Assembly (NCBI RefSeq): GCF_002875945.1
Contig: NZ_MCZK01000157.1
Location: forward strand, 17,002 to 81,001
From: Vibrio lentus
GTDB taxonomy: Bacteria; Pseudomonadota; Gammaproteobacteria; Enterobacterales; Vibrionaceae
DNA: 64,000 bases
Direction: 5' to 3'
Made by a program: the position numbers and the translations under genes. Shown piece by piece: positions 51,942-60,854 of the stretch (position 1 is the stretch's first letter; every line of letters starts with the position of its first letter). Under the pieces are notes generated by a model. The model was not told the DNA's origin. It ran no database searches and saw only the letters and a list, made by a program, of their open reading frames with translations.

Positions 51942-52011
51942 AGCCTTTCTCTTATTTTTTGCCGTTGTAATTCTAGTGAATTCATTTCGCTTTGATAATG
52001 CACTAGAAAGA

Positions 52012-52046
52012 AACAGCGGCTAAGAAATAAATTCTTAGCCGCTGTT
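52012..52046 (-). terminator. Terminator after rsmB
   Basis: AACAGCGGCTAAGAA / AATAA / TTCTTAGCCGCTGTT, a perfect 15-bp stem just past the rsmB stop. T-run on the minus strand is short (TTTCTTTC). Confidence 0.75.
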
Positions 52047-52051
52047 AGTTG

Positions 52052-53332
52052 TTATGCCTGTTTTACTAGAACTGCGTAGTAGAAGCCATCCATATCTTCT
52101 TCACCAGGCAGTATTTGACGACCCGGTTTTTCGATATCAGACCCAACCAGCGTTGCGTTCTCGGTGCGTTCTAAGAATGCTTTCACTTGCAGCACGTTTT
52201 CTTGCGGCGTGATAGAGCATGTCGCATAAACCATGGTGCCGCCTTCTTTTAGCTGGCGCCACATTGCATCCAAGATTTCGCTTTGTAGTTCTGCTAGTGC
52301 ATCGATATCAGAGGCACGGCGTAGCCACTTAATGTCAGGGTGACGGCGAATTACACCGGTCGCTGAACACGGAGCATCAAGTAGGATGCGGTCGAACTGA
52401 CTGCCTGTCCACCACTCTTCAGGGTAGCGAGCATCACCACAGATTACGTCGGCACGTAGTTGTAGGCGCTCAAGGTTATCGTAAACGCGGTCTAGGCGTT
52501 TAATATCACTGTCAATCGCAACCACTTCAGTGTCTTGAGTATGTTCAAGAATGTGTGCAGTTTTACCGCCAGGAGCAGCACAGCAATCAAGGATTAGCTC
52601 ACCATCTTTTGGTGTTAGGTAATCAACAGAAAGTTGAGCAGCAGCGTCTTGTACTGATACCCAGCCTCGGTCGAAACCAGGAAGCAAGGTAACATCACAA
52701 GGTGACGCTAATTTTATGGCATCAGCCGCTTCTGGGTGCAGTGTGTATTCAATGTTTTCGTTTTTAAGCAGTTCTACATACTCGTCACGAGTGTGGTGTT
52801 GACGGTTTACGCGCAACCACATTGGTGCTTTGCTGTTGTTTGCTTCAACCAATTGCTCCCACTGATCTGGGTAGCTTTCTTGAAGCATTTTTAGAATCCA
52901 GCTTGGATGGCTGTATTTGCCTGCATTGTGGCTAACGGCTTTCTCATCTAGCTCATCTTGATCGCGCAGATAGCTGCGAAGCACTGCATTGATCAAACCA
53001 CTGAGGCTTGGGCCGCGCAGTGTTTTGGTTGCTTCAACGGTTTCAGCAACGGCAGCATGCGAAGGAATGCGCATAAAGCTCAACTGATAAATGCCTACTA
53101 AGATCAGATGGTGGAATACGCGCTTTTTACCTTTAAGCGAGTTTTCCATCAGTTCGTTAGCGATTGACTCTAAGCGAGGCAGGTAACGAAGTGCGCCGTA
53201 GCAAATCTCTTGCAGTAGAGCATGGTCTCGCGGGCGGATCGTTTTTTGAGCCGCAGGGAGAGCGTGTGAAAGAGAGTGGCCTTTATCGACAACTTGGAAT
53301 AGGACATTTGCAGCAGCAGCGCGAACATTCAT
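52052..53332 (-). CDS. rsmB: 16S rRNA m5C967 methyltransferase RsmB
   Basis: SAM-dependent methyltransferase. 426 residues from the ATG at 53332 (MNVRAAAANVLFQVVDKG). Domains: NusB-like RNA-binding part 1-145, then the Rossmann fold with CCAAPGGKTAH, catalytic cysteines in DAPCSATGVIRRHPDIK and ATCSITPQEN. No Shine-Dalgarno precedes this ATG; it overlaps the stop of a short upstream ORF. An in-frame ATG at 53362 would add ten residues. Downstream of fmt and def, the usual def-fmt-rsmB order. Confidence 0.93.
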   Translation of the reverse strand: MNVRAAAANVLFQVVDKGHSLSHALPAAQKTIRPRDHALLQEICYGALRYLPRLESIANELMENSLKGKKRVFHHLILVGIYQLSFMRIPSHAAVAETVEATKTLRGPSLSGLINAVLRSYLRDQDELDEKAVSHNAGKYSHPSWILKMLQESYPDQWEQLVEANNSKAPMWLRVNRQHHTRDEYVELLKNENIEYTLHPEAADAIKLASPCDVTLLPGFDRGWVSVQDAAAQLSVDYLTPKDGELILDCCAAPGGKTAHILEHTQDTEVVAIDSDIKRLDRVYDNLERLQLRADVICGDARYPEEWWTGSQFDRILLDAPCSATGVIRRHPDIKWLRRASDIDALAELQSEILDAMWRQLKEGGTMVYATCSITPQENVLQVKAFLERTENATLVGSDIEKPGRQILPGEEDMDGFYYAVLVKQA

Positions 53333-53370
53333 GAGGGGTACCGAATATTTATTTGAATACATGAGGGCAT
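53329..53370 (-). other. Short upstream ORF coupled to rsmB, with occluding hairpin
   Basis: A 13-codon ORF (MPSCIQINIRYPS) has GAGGG five bases before its ATG, and its TGA overlaps the rsmB ATG as ATGA. Its ribosome site and ATG fall in the perfect hairpin GAGGGCA/TCTC-equivalent loop/TGCCCTC at 53363-53380. This would let it gate rsmB translation. Inference only. Confidence 0.35.
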
Positions 53371-53451
53371 CTCTGCCCTCGTAAAGGTTTTCTAAACTGT
53401 GTTTTTATAAGCTACACGTTTTAAAGTACATATTGAGTAGCTTTAAAGCGG

Positions 53452-54417
53452 TTAAGAAAGTTGAGTACCAACTTCAAACCAGCTTGCACGTGAGTTCAAG
53501 ATGTCTTGAACTGACATGGCTTTTTTACCTGGAACTTGTAGCTGTTCCAAAACCAGTACTTTGTCGCCAGTCGCAACATAAATACCAGTCTTATCTGCTT
53601 TGATGATTGAGCCAGCTGGCGCAGATGTCGATTCTTCATCAACACGTGTCTGCCAAACTTTAATGCTTTTTTCATCATTCGAGCTGCTATCAACAATCGC
53701 AAAGTGACTCATTGGCCATGGGTTGAAAGCGCGCACACAACGTTCGATGTGTTCTGCACTGTCATTCCAATCAATTTTCGCTTCTTCTTTGCTTAGCTTC
53801 TTCGCATAGTTAGCAAGCTCGTCGTTTTGCTTCTCAGCTACAGCTTTGCTAGAAGCGATGTCTGCTAAACATTCAACAAGAGCATCAGGACCAAGGCCAG
53901 CCAACTTCTCGTACATTGACGCACTGGTGTCTGTTGCTTCGATTGGTAGCGCTGCGATGCTGAGCATATCACCAGTATCTAGGCCGATATCCATCTGCAT
54001 GATCGTTACGCCAGTCTCTTTATCGCCCGCCCAGATAGAGCGTTGGATCGGAGCAGCACCACGCCAGCGCGGTAGGATAGAACCATGCACGTTGATACAA
54101 CCCAAGCGAGGCGTATCTAATACAGCTTGTGGAAGAAGCAAGCCGTAAGCGACAACAACCATGATGTCAGCATTCAATTCAGCTAGCTCTTGCTTAGCCT
54201 CATCTGACTTGAAATTTTCTGGTTGGTAAACCGGAATATTGTTTTCAAGTGCGATGTTTTTTACTGGGCTCGCAGTCAGTTTTTTACCGCGGCCTGCTGG
54301 ACGATCTGGCTGTGTGTAAACAGCAATAACTTCATGCTCCGAAGACAACAACGCCGCCAAATGACGGGCGGCGAAATCCGGAGTACCTGCGAAGACAATT
54401 CTTAAAGATTGACCCAA
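53452..54417 (-). CDS. fmt: Methionyl-tRNA formyltransferase
   Basis: Formylates initiator Met-tRNA using 10-formyl-THF. 321 residues. The catalytic region contains INVHGSILPRWRGAAPIQR with the active Asn/His, and MQMDIGLDTGDML with the essential Asp. C-terminal OB-like domain binds tRNA. It follows def by 38 bases. Confidence 0.97.
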   Translation of the reverse strand: MGQSLRIVFAGTPDFAARHLAALLSSEHEVIAVYTQPDRPAGRGKKLTASPVKNIALENNIPVYQPENFKSDEAKQELAELNADIMVVVAYGLLLPQAVLDTPRLGCINVHGSILPRWRGAAPIQRSIWAGDKETGVTIMQMDIGLDTGDMLSIAALPIEATDTSASMYEKLAGLGPDALVECLADIASSKAVAEKQNDELANYAKKLSKEEAKIDWNDSAEHIERCVRAFNPWPMSHFAIVDSSSNDEKSIKVWQTRVDEESTSAPAGSIIKADKTGIYVATGDKVLVLEQLQVPGKKAMSVQDILNSRASWFEVGTQLS

Positions 54418-54455
54418 GGTAGACTTCCTTCTTAATTTAGTAATAGCAGCGGTTA

Positions 54456-54968
54456 TTAACCTTGTTTCTCGTTGAAACGTTTAATCTTCGCTAGCTTATC
54501 TTGAATACGTTTGCGCTTTAGTGGCGATAGGTAATCAACAAACAACTTGCCTTCTAGGTGGTCAAGTTCGTGCTGAACACAGATAGCCAGAAGGTCGTCA
54601 GCGTCGAATGTGAATTCGTTGCCTTCACGGTCTAAAGCTTTAACCGTTACTTCTGCAGCGCGAGGTACTAGAGCTCGAGCGCCTGGTACAGATAGACAGC
54701 CTTCTTCGATACCATCTTCGCCACGTTTGTCGGTAATTTCAGGGTTGATCAGAACCATAGGCTCGTCACGTGTTTCTGAAATATCGATAACAACGATGCG
54801 CTGGTGGAAATCTACTTGCGTTGCAGCAAGGCCGATACCTTCTTCGTCGTACATGGTTTCAATCATGTCATCAACGAACTTTTGAATCTCTGGGGTAACT
54901 TCTTTTACCGGTTTCGCCACGGTACGTAGACGATCATCTGGTAATGTTAATACTTGTAATACAGACAT
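54456..54968 (-). CDS. def: Peptide deformylase
   Basis: Metallohydrolase that removes the N-formyl group from new proteins. 170 residues from the ATG at 54968 (MSVLQVLTLPDDRLRTVAKP); a longer frame to 55043 is unconserved. All three motifs are present: GIGLAATQV, EGCLSVPG with the metal Cys, and QHELDHLEG with two metal His and the catalytic Glu. First gene of def-fmt-rsmB, divergent from the LysM gene. Confidence 0.97.
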   Translation of the reverse strand: MSVLQVLTLPDDRLRTVAKPVKEVTPEIQKFVDDMIETMYDEEGIGLAATQVDFHQRIVVIDISETRDEPMVLINPEITDKRGEDGIEEGCLSVPGARALVPRAAEVTVKALDREGNEFTFDADDLLAICVQHELDHLEGKLFVDYLSPLKRKRIQDKLAKIKRFNEKQG

Positions 54969-55108
54969 ATACACTCGAAATATTGAACTGTGCCGAAACA
55001 GCTTAAACCTTGTTGGCTCAATTCTAGACATTTTAGAGGCCAAATGACAGCATCCTGAAGGTAATTCTCTAATCAGATGTCATATATTCAGACCAAGGAA
55101 CCTAGGTC

Positions 55109-56200
55109 ATGCGTCATTTTTTCCCCGCTTTATCTCTTATTTGTGCCTCGCTTTCGTTCGCCATTATGGCTGAAAATAGTGAGCAACCTTTAACCATTAA
55201 ACAAGGCGCACCCGAGACGTATGTGGTGGTTAAGGGCGATACTTTGTGGGATATCTCCGCGATGTATCTTGATAGCCCATGGCTGTGGCCAAGGTTATGG
55301 CAGGTAAACCCTGAAATAGAAAACCCTCACCTTATTTACCCTGGAGATAAATTGTCTCTAGTTTGGATTAATGGCGAGCCTGTATTGAGCCTCAAACCCG
55401 TCATCAAGCTAAGCCCTAAGATTCGTGTATCAGAGAAGAAGGCAGTACCTACCGTGAATGAGGGGCTTGTTCTGCCGTATCTACAATCTGATCGCTTGGT
55501 TGAGCAGCAAGATATCCAATTGGCTCAACGAGTGTTGGGGACAAGTGATGGTAAACGTTTCTTATCGGGTGAAGACCGACTATTTATCTCGGGTAACCAA
55601 CAACATCAAAAATGGGGTATCTACCGCGCTGTTGAAACCTATCAAAGGCAGCAACCTCAAGCGAGTATGACTTCTTTGCGTTTGGTCGCCACTGCGCGCT
55701 TGAAAGAGGTGGATACTGAGTTCAGTAGTTTGCAAATAGATACTCAGCTGCAAGAGGTGTTACTTAATGACCTCGTGTTACCAGAGCTTGGCGTTGATCA
55801 GGTGAAGCTCTCAACCACGTTTTATCCTGCGCCTAGTGCTGCGGGTCAGTTTGCTAATATCTTGGGTTCGTTAGATGGCAGCCAATACAGCGCAAAGAAT
55901 CAGGTCGTGGTTATTAACAAAGGCTCGCAAGACAATCTTCGCCAAGGCTCTATGTTTACCCTCAGCGAAAGCGGCGCGGTGGTGTTTGGTAAGCAAGGCG
56001 AATACAGCTATAAAGAGTCAGCGGCGAGCGATAAGGTGCAATTGCCAAGTACTTCACTCGGTAGTTTGATGGTTATTCGTCCTTACGAGTATTTTAGCCT
56101 CGCGTTGATCACTCAGAGCTCTAAGCCGGTTAGCAATGACATTCTGGCAGTATCGCCTTTGGACCTTACTTTGACGGAAGAGGTTAAGGGCACCGAGTGA
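55109..56200 (+). CDS. LysM-domain envelope protein
   Basis: Predicted exported peptidoglycan-binding protein of unknown role. 363 residues: N-terminal signal (MRHFFPALSLICASLSFAIMA), one LysM domain at about 38-85 (YVVVKGDTLWDISAMYLDSP through NPHLIYPGDKLSLVW), and a long C-terminal region without a recognised domain. Its stop overlaps the dprA start by four bases. The same gene sits before dprA in related bacteria, so a link to competence or envelope passage is possible but unproven. Confidence 0.85.
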   Translation: MRHFFPALSLICASLSFAIMAENSEQPLTIKQGAPETYVVVKGDTLWDISAMYLDSPWLWPRLWQVNPEIENPHLIYPGDKLSLVWINGEPVLSLKPVIKLSPKIRVSEKKAVPTVNEGLVLPYLQSDRLVEQQDIQLAQRVLGTSDGKRFLSGEDRLFISGNQQHQKWGIYRAVETYQRQQPQASMTSLRLVATARLKEVDTEFSSLQIDTQLQEVLLNDLVLPELGVDQVKLSTTFYPAPSAAGQFANILGSLDGSQYSAKNQVVVINKGSQDNLRQGSMFTLSESGAVVFGKQGEYSYKESAASDKVQLPSTSLGSLMVIRPYEYFSLALITQSSKPVSNDILAVSPLDLTLTEEVKGTE

Positions 56201-57309
56201 ACGAGCAACAATTGAGTGCTTGGTTAACTCTAAGTTTTGTTCCGCAACTGGGTGGCAAGCGCCTTGCTCGTTTGCTGAGTATTGATTCTCCTTTTAATAT
56301 TGTTGGCTACTCAAGTCAGCAGCTTCAAGCGATTGGCTTGTCAGCTAAGCAAATTGCCTATCTAAGAGAGCAAGCCCCAAGAGAAGTTGAGGCTTGTCTC
56401 GCGTGGCAAGCAAGACAACCCAACCATCACATCATTACTCCTAATTGCTCACATTATCCCAAACTGCTGAGCGAGATCGCCTCTGCGCCAAGTGTTCTTT
56501 TCGTTAAAGGTCATGTTGAAAAACTGATCGAGCCTCAAATCGCGATGGTCGGCAGTCGTAATGCCAGTATTGAAGGGCTGCAGACAGCTAAGTCCTTCGC
56601 CAAAGAGTTCGTCCAAAACGGTTTGATTGTCACGAGTGGATTAGCGTTGGGCATTGACGGCTATGCTCATGATGGTGCTTTGGATAAAGGAGGAGAGACT
56701 TTCGCGGTGCTGGGCTCTGGATTGGATTCCATTTATCCTGCGCGGCACAGAAATCTAGCGGAGAGGATCTGTGAAAATGGGGCACTGATTTCAGAGTTTC
56801 GTCCAAGCGCAAAACCACGGCCTGAACATTTCCCTCGCCGTAACCGTATTATAAGTGGGTTGTCGCTCGGAACTTTGGTGGTTGAGGCAGCTGAAAAGAG
56901 TGGTTCTTTGATTACGGCTCGCTATGCCATGGAGCAAGGTCGAGAGGTGTTTGCGCTGCCCGGTTCAATTCATAGCCCAACCAGTCGCGGAGGTAACAGC
57001 TTAATTAAAGCTGGAGCATGTTTAGTACAAAATGCTCAAGATGTTCTGATTGAAATAAAGAGTCTGTTAGACTGGTCTATAGATCAGCAGCCCAGTTTGT
57101 TCGAGCCTACGCCGAATGAGGGTGAAAATGAGCAATTGCCATTTCCACAGCTGTTAGCTAACGTAGGATTAGAGGCGACACCCGTTGATATTTTGGCACA
57201 GAGAACCCATATACCTGTGCATGAGGTCATGATGCAGCTTTTAGAGCTTGAGCTCTCAGGGCATGTTGTTGCAGTTTCCGGTGGCTATATTCGAAAGGGG
57301 AGAGGCTAA
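56197..57309 (+). CDS. dprA: DNA processing protein DprA (Smf)
   Basis: Binds incoming single-stranded DNA and loads RecA during transformation. 370 residues. N-terminal helical domain, then the Rossmann fold with MVGSRNASIEGLQ and SGLALGIDGYAHDGAL, GTLVVEAAEKSGSLITARYAMEQGREVFALPG, and a C-terminal winged helix near 305-365. Start is GTG at 56197, overlapping the previous stop (GTGA). Vibrio species are naturally competent on chitin, and comM is also in this window. Confidence 0.95.
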   Translation: MNEQQLSAWLTLSFVPQLGGKRLARLLSIDSPFNIVGYSSQQLQAIGLSAKQIAYLREQAPREVEACLAWQARQPNHHIITPNCSHYPKLLSEIASAPSVLFVKGHVEKLIEPQIAMVGSRNASIEGLQTAKSFAKEFVQNGLIVTSGLALGIDGYAHDGALDKGGETFAVLGSGLDSIYPARHRNLAERICENGALISEFRPSAKPRPEHFPRRNRIISGLSLGTLVVEAAEKSGSLITARYAMEQGREVFALPGSIHSPTSRGGNSLIKAGACLVQNAQDVLIEIKSLLDWSIDQQPSLFEPTPNEGENEQLPFPQLLANVGLEATPVDILAQRTHIPVHEVMMQLLELELSGHVVAVSGGYIRKGRG

Positions 57310-57315
57310 GCTATG

Positions 57316-57789
57316 ATGATGGACATACTGATGTACTTGTTTGAAACCTACATCCATAGCGATTCTGAATTGCAGGTGGATCAAGATGAGTTGGAAGATG
57401 AGCTTCTTCGAGCAGGGTTTCACCAAGATGATATTTATAAGGCCCTCCATTGGTTAGAAGATCTTGCGGCATTGCAAGATACTGAGAACCAAGCGGCGAT
57501 TAGTGTGTGTTCTAATACTTCGATGCGTATTTATACCAGTCGAGAGGTTTCACGTATTAATATGGAGTGTCGAGGTTTCTTGCTGTTCCTCGAACAGATC
57601 AACGTACTCACGACAGAGATTCGTGAAATGGTGATTGATCGTGTGATGGGGCTTGAGACAAACGAATTTGAATTGGATGATCTGAAATGGATTATCTTAA
57701 TGGTGCTATTTAATGTGCCGGGTAATGAAAGTGCTTACACGCAAATGGAAGAGCTGTTGTACACCAAAGAGCAAGGTATCTTGCATTAA
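57316..57789 (+). CDS. smg: Smg family protein (DUF494)
   Basis: Conserved acidic protein of unknown function. Three ATGs in a row (57313, 57316, 57319) make the exact start uncertain; 57316 gives 157 residues, the E. coli length. MYLFETYIHSDSELQVDQDE, RGFLLFLEQINVLTTEIREM and FELDDLKWIILMVLFN are family hallmarks. Lies between dprA and yrdD. Confidence 0.9.
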   Translation: MMDILMYLFETYIHSDSELQVDQDELEDELLRAGFHQDDIYKALHWLEDLAALQDTENQAAISVCSNTSMRIYTSREVSRINMECRGFLLFLEQINVLTTEIREMVIDRVMGLETNEFELDDLKWIILMVLFNVPGNESAYTQMEELLYTKEQGILH

Positions 57790-57801
57790 TACAGGCTTGT
57801 C

Positions 57802-58371
57802 ATGAGTAGTAAGATTGATAATCAGCTTTTTTCAGCACATGAACATGCATTAGAGCATGAACCATGTCCACAGTGTGGTGGAGAGCTTCAGCTTCGCCAT
57901 GGTAAGCACGGTCCATTTTTAGGCTGTAAGCAGTATCCGAGCTGTGATTACATTAAGCCGTTGCATCAAAACGATGGTCACGTGGTGAAAGAGTTGGGTG
58001 TACCGTGTCCTAAATGCCAAAATGAATTGGTACTAAGACAAGGTCGCTTTGGGATGTTTATTGGCTGTAGCAGCTATCCAGAGTGTAATCACATCGAATC
58101 TTTGGACCAACCAAAAGAACAACCTGAAGAGCAGCCACTTGTTGCTTGCCCTGAGTGTGGCAGAGGCCATTTGGTTGAGCGTAAATCTCGCTATGGCAAA
58201 ACCTTCTATGCGTGTGATAACTACCCTAAATGTAAGTTCGCAGTTAACCAACCACCTGTTATCGGTCGTTGTGAAGAGTGCCAGTTCCCGTTGTTACTTG
58301 AGAAGAAAACAGCCAGTGGTACCAAGAAGCAATGCGCAGATCGCAAGTGTCACCGCATTCAATCTCAATAA
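57802..58371 (+). CDS. yrdD: Topoisomerase-like zinc-ribbon protein YrdD
   Basis: 189 residues with four zinc ribbons like those at the C-terminus of topoisomerase I: CPQCGGELQLRHGKHGPFLGC, CPKCQNELVLRQGRFGMFIGC, CPECGRGHLVERKSRYGKTF and CEECQFPLLLEKKT. No catalytic topoisomerase domain. Probably binds single-stranded DNA or RNA polymerase; role unknown. Conserved with smg, dprA and tsaC in many gamma-proteobacteria. A bidirectional terminator follows. Confidence 0.92.
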   Translation: MSSKIDNQLFSAHEHALEHEPCPQCGGELQLRHGKHGPFLGCKQYPSCDYIKPLHQNDGHVVKELGVPCPKCQNELVLRQGRFGMFIGCSSYPECNHIESLDQPKEQPEEQPLVACPECGRGHLVERKSRYGKTFYACDNYPKCKFAVNQPPVIGRCEECQFPLLLEKKTASGTKKQCADRKCHRIQSQ

Positions 58372-58391
58372 CTCGATATTATAGACACAAA

Positions 58392-58420
58392 AAAAACGGC
58401 GCTCACAGAGCGCCGTTTTT
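58392..58420. terminator. Bidirectional terminator between yrdD and purK
   Basis: AAAAACGGCGCTC / ACA / GAGCGCCGTTTTT, a perfect 13-bp stem between convergent genes. Confidence 0.92.
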
Positions 58421-58460
58421 GTATCCAATAAACTTTTTACATCAATAAGCCAATGTAGGC

Positions 58461-59591
58461 TTACTTCATCTGCTCAGCAAATTCATGGACAGCAGGGTAG
58501 GCTTGCTTATCAAGAATCTCAGCCAATGAGCACAACGCTCTTTGCAGTTCTGCGTTGTAGTCAGCGCTCACGTTGATGTGGCCCATCTTACGACCTGCAC
58601 GCTTTTCTTTGCCATACCAATGAACATGACAGCCACCTTGAGCAAGAATTGCTTCAGGTAGAGTATCTTCGCCAAGAATGTTGATCATTGCGGTTGGACG
58701 AATCAGTTTAGTGCTACCTAGTGGCATGCCACACACTGCACGTAGGTGGTTTTCAAACTGACAAGTCTCTGCGCCTTGTTGCGTCCAGTGGCCCGAGTTA
58801 TGAACACGTGGTGCAATCTCATTAACAAGCAGTGAACCTTGAACGTCAAAGAACTCAAGTGCTAGCACGCCAACGTAATCTAAACGCTCAGCAATGGCAG
58901 TGAACATGGCTTTCGCTTGCTCTTGCAGTTCAATGTCATCAATCGCTGTCGATAAGCTCAACACGCCGTCGGTGTGAACATTTTCAGCCAGTGGGTACAC
59001 CTGAACCTCACCATTGGCGCCACGAGCACCAACCAGTGATACTTCACGGTCGAACGGAACGAACTCTTCAGCCACAATCGCTTGGTTGTCGGTTGCGGTA
59101 ATGCACTCAGCCATTTCTGCCCAAGTCGCGTCAACATTGTCTAATGTCTTTAAGCGCCACTGGCCTTTGCCATCGTAGCCGCCAAGTGTGCTCTTCAACA
59201 CCATTGGCAAGCCTACGTGAGCAATTGCAGCGACAAAGTCTTCGCGAGAGTTAATCACGTAGTACTTAGCATTTTTCACGTTTGCTTCATCTAACAGAGC
59301 TTTTTCAAGACGACGGTCACCGCCAGCTTTGATTGCTTCTGTTGTCGGCAAGAACTTACCGCTGCGCTCACACACTTCAAGTACATCGTGAGGGATGTGT
59401 TCGAATTCAGCAGTAATGACGTCCGCACGCTCAATCGCATTGTCTAAGCCGTTGCCTAGAATTGCTTGCGTTAATGGGTGAACAATATTTTTGCTGCCAA
59501 CATCAAAAGCAGAAATTTCAATATTCAGCGGTGCCCCAGCTAGGGACATCATGCGAGCAAGTTGGCCCGCGCCTAACACAAGAACATGCAT
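58461..59591 (-). CDS. purK: N5-carboxyaminoimidazole ribonucleotide synthase
   Basis: ATP-grasp enzyme that carboxylates AIR with bicarbonate in purine synthesis. 376 residues. N-terminal loop LGAGQLARMMSLAGAPL, the ATP-binding LKSTLGGYDGKGQW, and NEIAPRVHNSGHWT with metal and substrate residues. Starts five bases after purE; the pair acts in sequence. Confidence 0.96.
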   Translation of the reverse strand: MHVLVLGAGQLARMMSLAGAPLNIEISAFDVGSKNIVHPLTQAILGNGLDNAIERADVITAEFEHIPHDVLEVCERSGKFLPTTEAIKAGGDRRLEKALLDEANVKNAKYYVINSREDFVAAIAHVGLPMVLKSTLGGYDGKGQWRLKTLDNVDATWAEMAECITATDNQAIVAEEFVPFDREVSLVGARGANGEVQVYPLAENVHTDGVLSLSTAIDDIELQEQAKAMFTAIAERLDYVGVLALEFFDVQGSLLVNEIAPRVHNSGHWTQQGAETCQFENHLRAVCGMPLGSTKLIRPTAMINILGEDTLPEAILAQGGCHVHWYGKEKRAGRKMGHINVSADYNAELQRALCSLAEILDKQAYPAVHEFAEQMK

Positions 59592-59596
59592 GGGAA

Positions 59597-60082
59597 TTAG
59601 TCCTCTGCAGGGTTTGGATTAGCAAGAACCGTTTCTGTTTGCTCAGAGCGGAACGCTTCTACTTTCGCCATCACTTCTTCATTGTGTGTACCAATGATTT
59701 GAGCGGCTAGGATGCCAGCGTTAGCAGCACCAGCTTCACCGATAGCCAGAGTACCTACCGCGATACCTTTTGGCATCTGTACGATAGAAAGTAGCGAGTC
59801 CATGCCTTTAAGTGCTTTAGACTGAACAGGAACACCAAGAACTGGGACGCTTGTGAAAGCAGCCGCCATGCCCGGAAGGTGAGCTGCGCCGCCAGCACCA
59901 GCAATAATCACTTTAATACCGCGCTCTTTCGCACTGGTTGCGTAGTCTGCTAGCAACTGAGGTGTGCGGTGAGCTGAAACCACTTTTGTTTCGTACGCCA
60001 CGCCAAACTGATCCAACATTTCTGCAGCTAGCTTCATTGTTGGCCAATCAGATTTAGAACCCATGATAATACCGACAGTCAT
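59597..60082 (-). CDS. purE: N5-CAIR mutase
   Basis: Moves the carboxyl group of N5-CAIR to carbon 4. 161 residues, octameric class I. Signature residues are GSKSDWPTM near 8-16, the catalytic His in VSAHRTPQLL, and AGAGGAAHLPGM. First gene of purEK, behind a PurR-box promoter. Confidence 0.97.
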   Translation of the reverse strand: MTVGIIMGSKSDWPTMKLAAEMLDQFGVAYETKVVSAHRTPQLLADYATSAKERGIKVIIAGAGGAAHLPGMAAAFTSVPVLGVPVQSKALKGMDSLLSIVQMPKGIAVGTLAIGEAGAANAGILAAQIIGTHNEEVMAKVEAFRSEQTETVLANPNPAED

Positions 60083-60132
60083 CTCAAACTCCTTCAGGTA
60101 CGATTTAATTAGTGATTAGATATTTTGCGCGC

Positions 60133-60170
60133 ATTATACGGGTAAAATCGCCTAAGGAAAACGTTTGCGT
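60133..60170 (-). promoter_or_regulatory. purEK promoter with PurR operator
   Basis: On the minus strand ACGCAAACGTTTTCCT (60170-60155) matches the PurR consensus (ACGCAAACGTTTNCNT). Its downstream end overlaps the expected -35, and TATAAT (60138-60133) follows about 17 bases on. Repression by PurR with hypoxanthine or guanine is expected, as in E. coli purEK. Confidence 0.88.
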
Positions 60171-60276
60171 CAGTCTAAGTTGTTAATTGATACATTTTAT
60201 AAACAAATAGCTTTAGTCACAGTGAGTGATAATTTGTACACTTAGTGAGTTAGATAACTGAATTAATGAGGCACCC

Positions 60277-60834
60277 GTGGATAACTTTCAACATACATTG
60301 CAGGCATTACAACAAGGTGAAGTCATTGCTTACCCGACCGAAGGCGTTTTTGGGGTCGGTTGTGATCCAGATAATCCACAAGCTATCCAGAAATTACTCG
60401 AGTTAAAACAGCGCCCGGTTGAAAAGGGCTTGATCTTAATTGCGGCAAGTTACGAGCAGTTGCTTCCTTATATAGATGAGAGCCACCTAACCGATGAGCA
60501 ATTGGCGACGGTTAAAGCTACATGGCCGGGGCCAGTCACTTGGATTATGCCAACCAGCAGTAAAGTTACTTACTGGGTAAGCGGTCAATTTGATTCGATC
60601 GCGGTACGCGTGACTGATCACCCTTTGGTTCAAAGAATGTGTAATGAATTCGGTAAGCCGTTAACCTCTACCAGTGCTAACCTAACGGGTGAGCCGCCTT
60701 GTATGACGACTGAAGAAGTCCAACAGCAACTGGGTCAACACTTGGTCGCGATTCTTGAAGGTCAAACGGGTGGTCGCGAGAAGCCTAGCGAAATTAGAGA
60801 TGCAAAAACGTCGAAAATATTAAGACAGGGTTAA
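60277..60834 (+). CDS. tsaC: Threonylcarbamoyl-AMP synthase TsaC
   Basis: Makes the activated donor for t6A37 of ANN-decoding tRNAs from Thr, bicarbonate and ATP. 185 residues. VIAYPTEGVFGVGCDP with the KR loop LKQRPVEKGLILI, and LTSTSANLTGEPP are diagnostic of the YrdC fold. The start is GTG at 60277. It leads tsaC-hemF-aroE-yrdB. Confidence 0.95.
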   Translation: MDNFQHTLQALQQGEVIAYPTEGVFGVGCDPDNPQAIQKLLELKQRPVEKGLILIAASYEQLLPYIDESHLTDEQLATVKATWPGPVTWIMPTSSKVTYWVSGQFDSIAVRVTDHPLVQRMCNEFGKPLTSTSANLTGEPPCMTTEEVQQQLGQHLVAILEGQTGGREKPSEIRDAKTSKILRQG

Positions 60835-60854
60835 ACTCTGCAAAGGAAAGTAAA

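Noticed and set aside
57975..57990. CACGTG in yrdD as a parS site
   Set aside because: Flanks TGGT/GTGA do not fit the parS arms.
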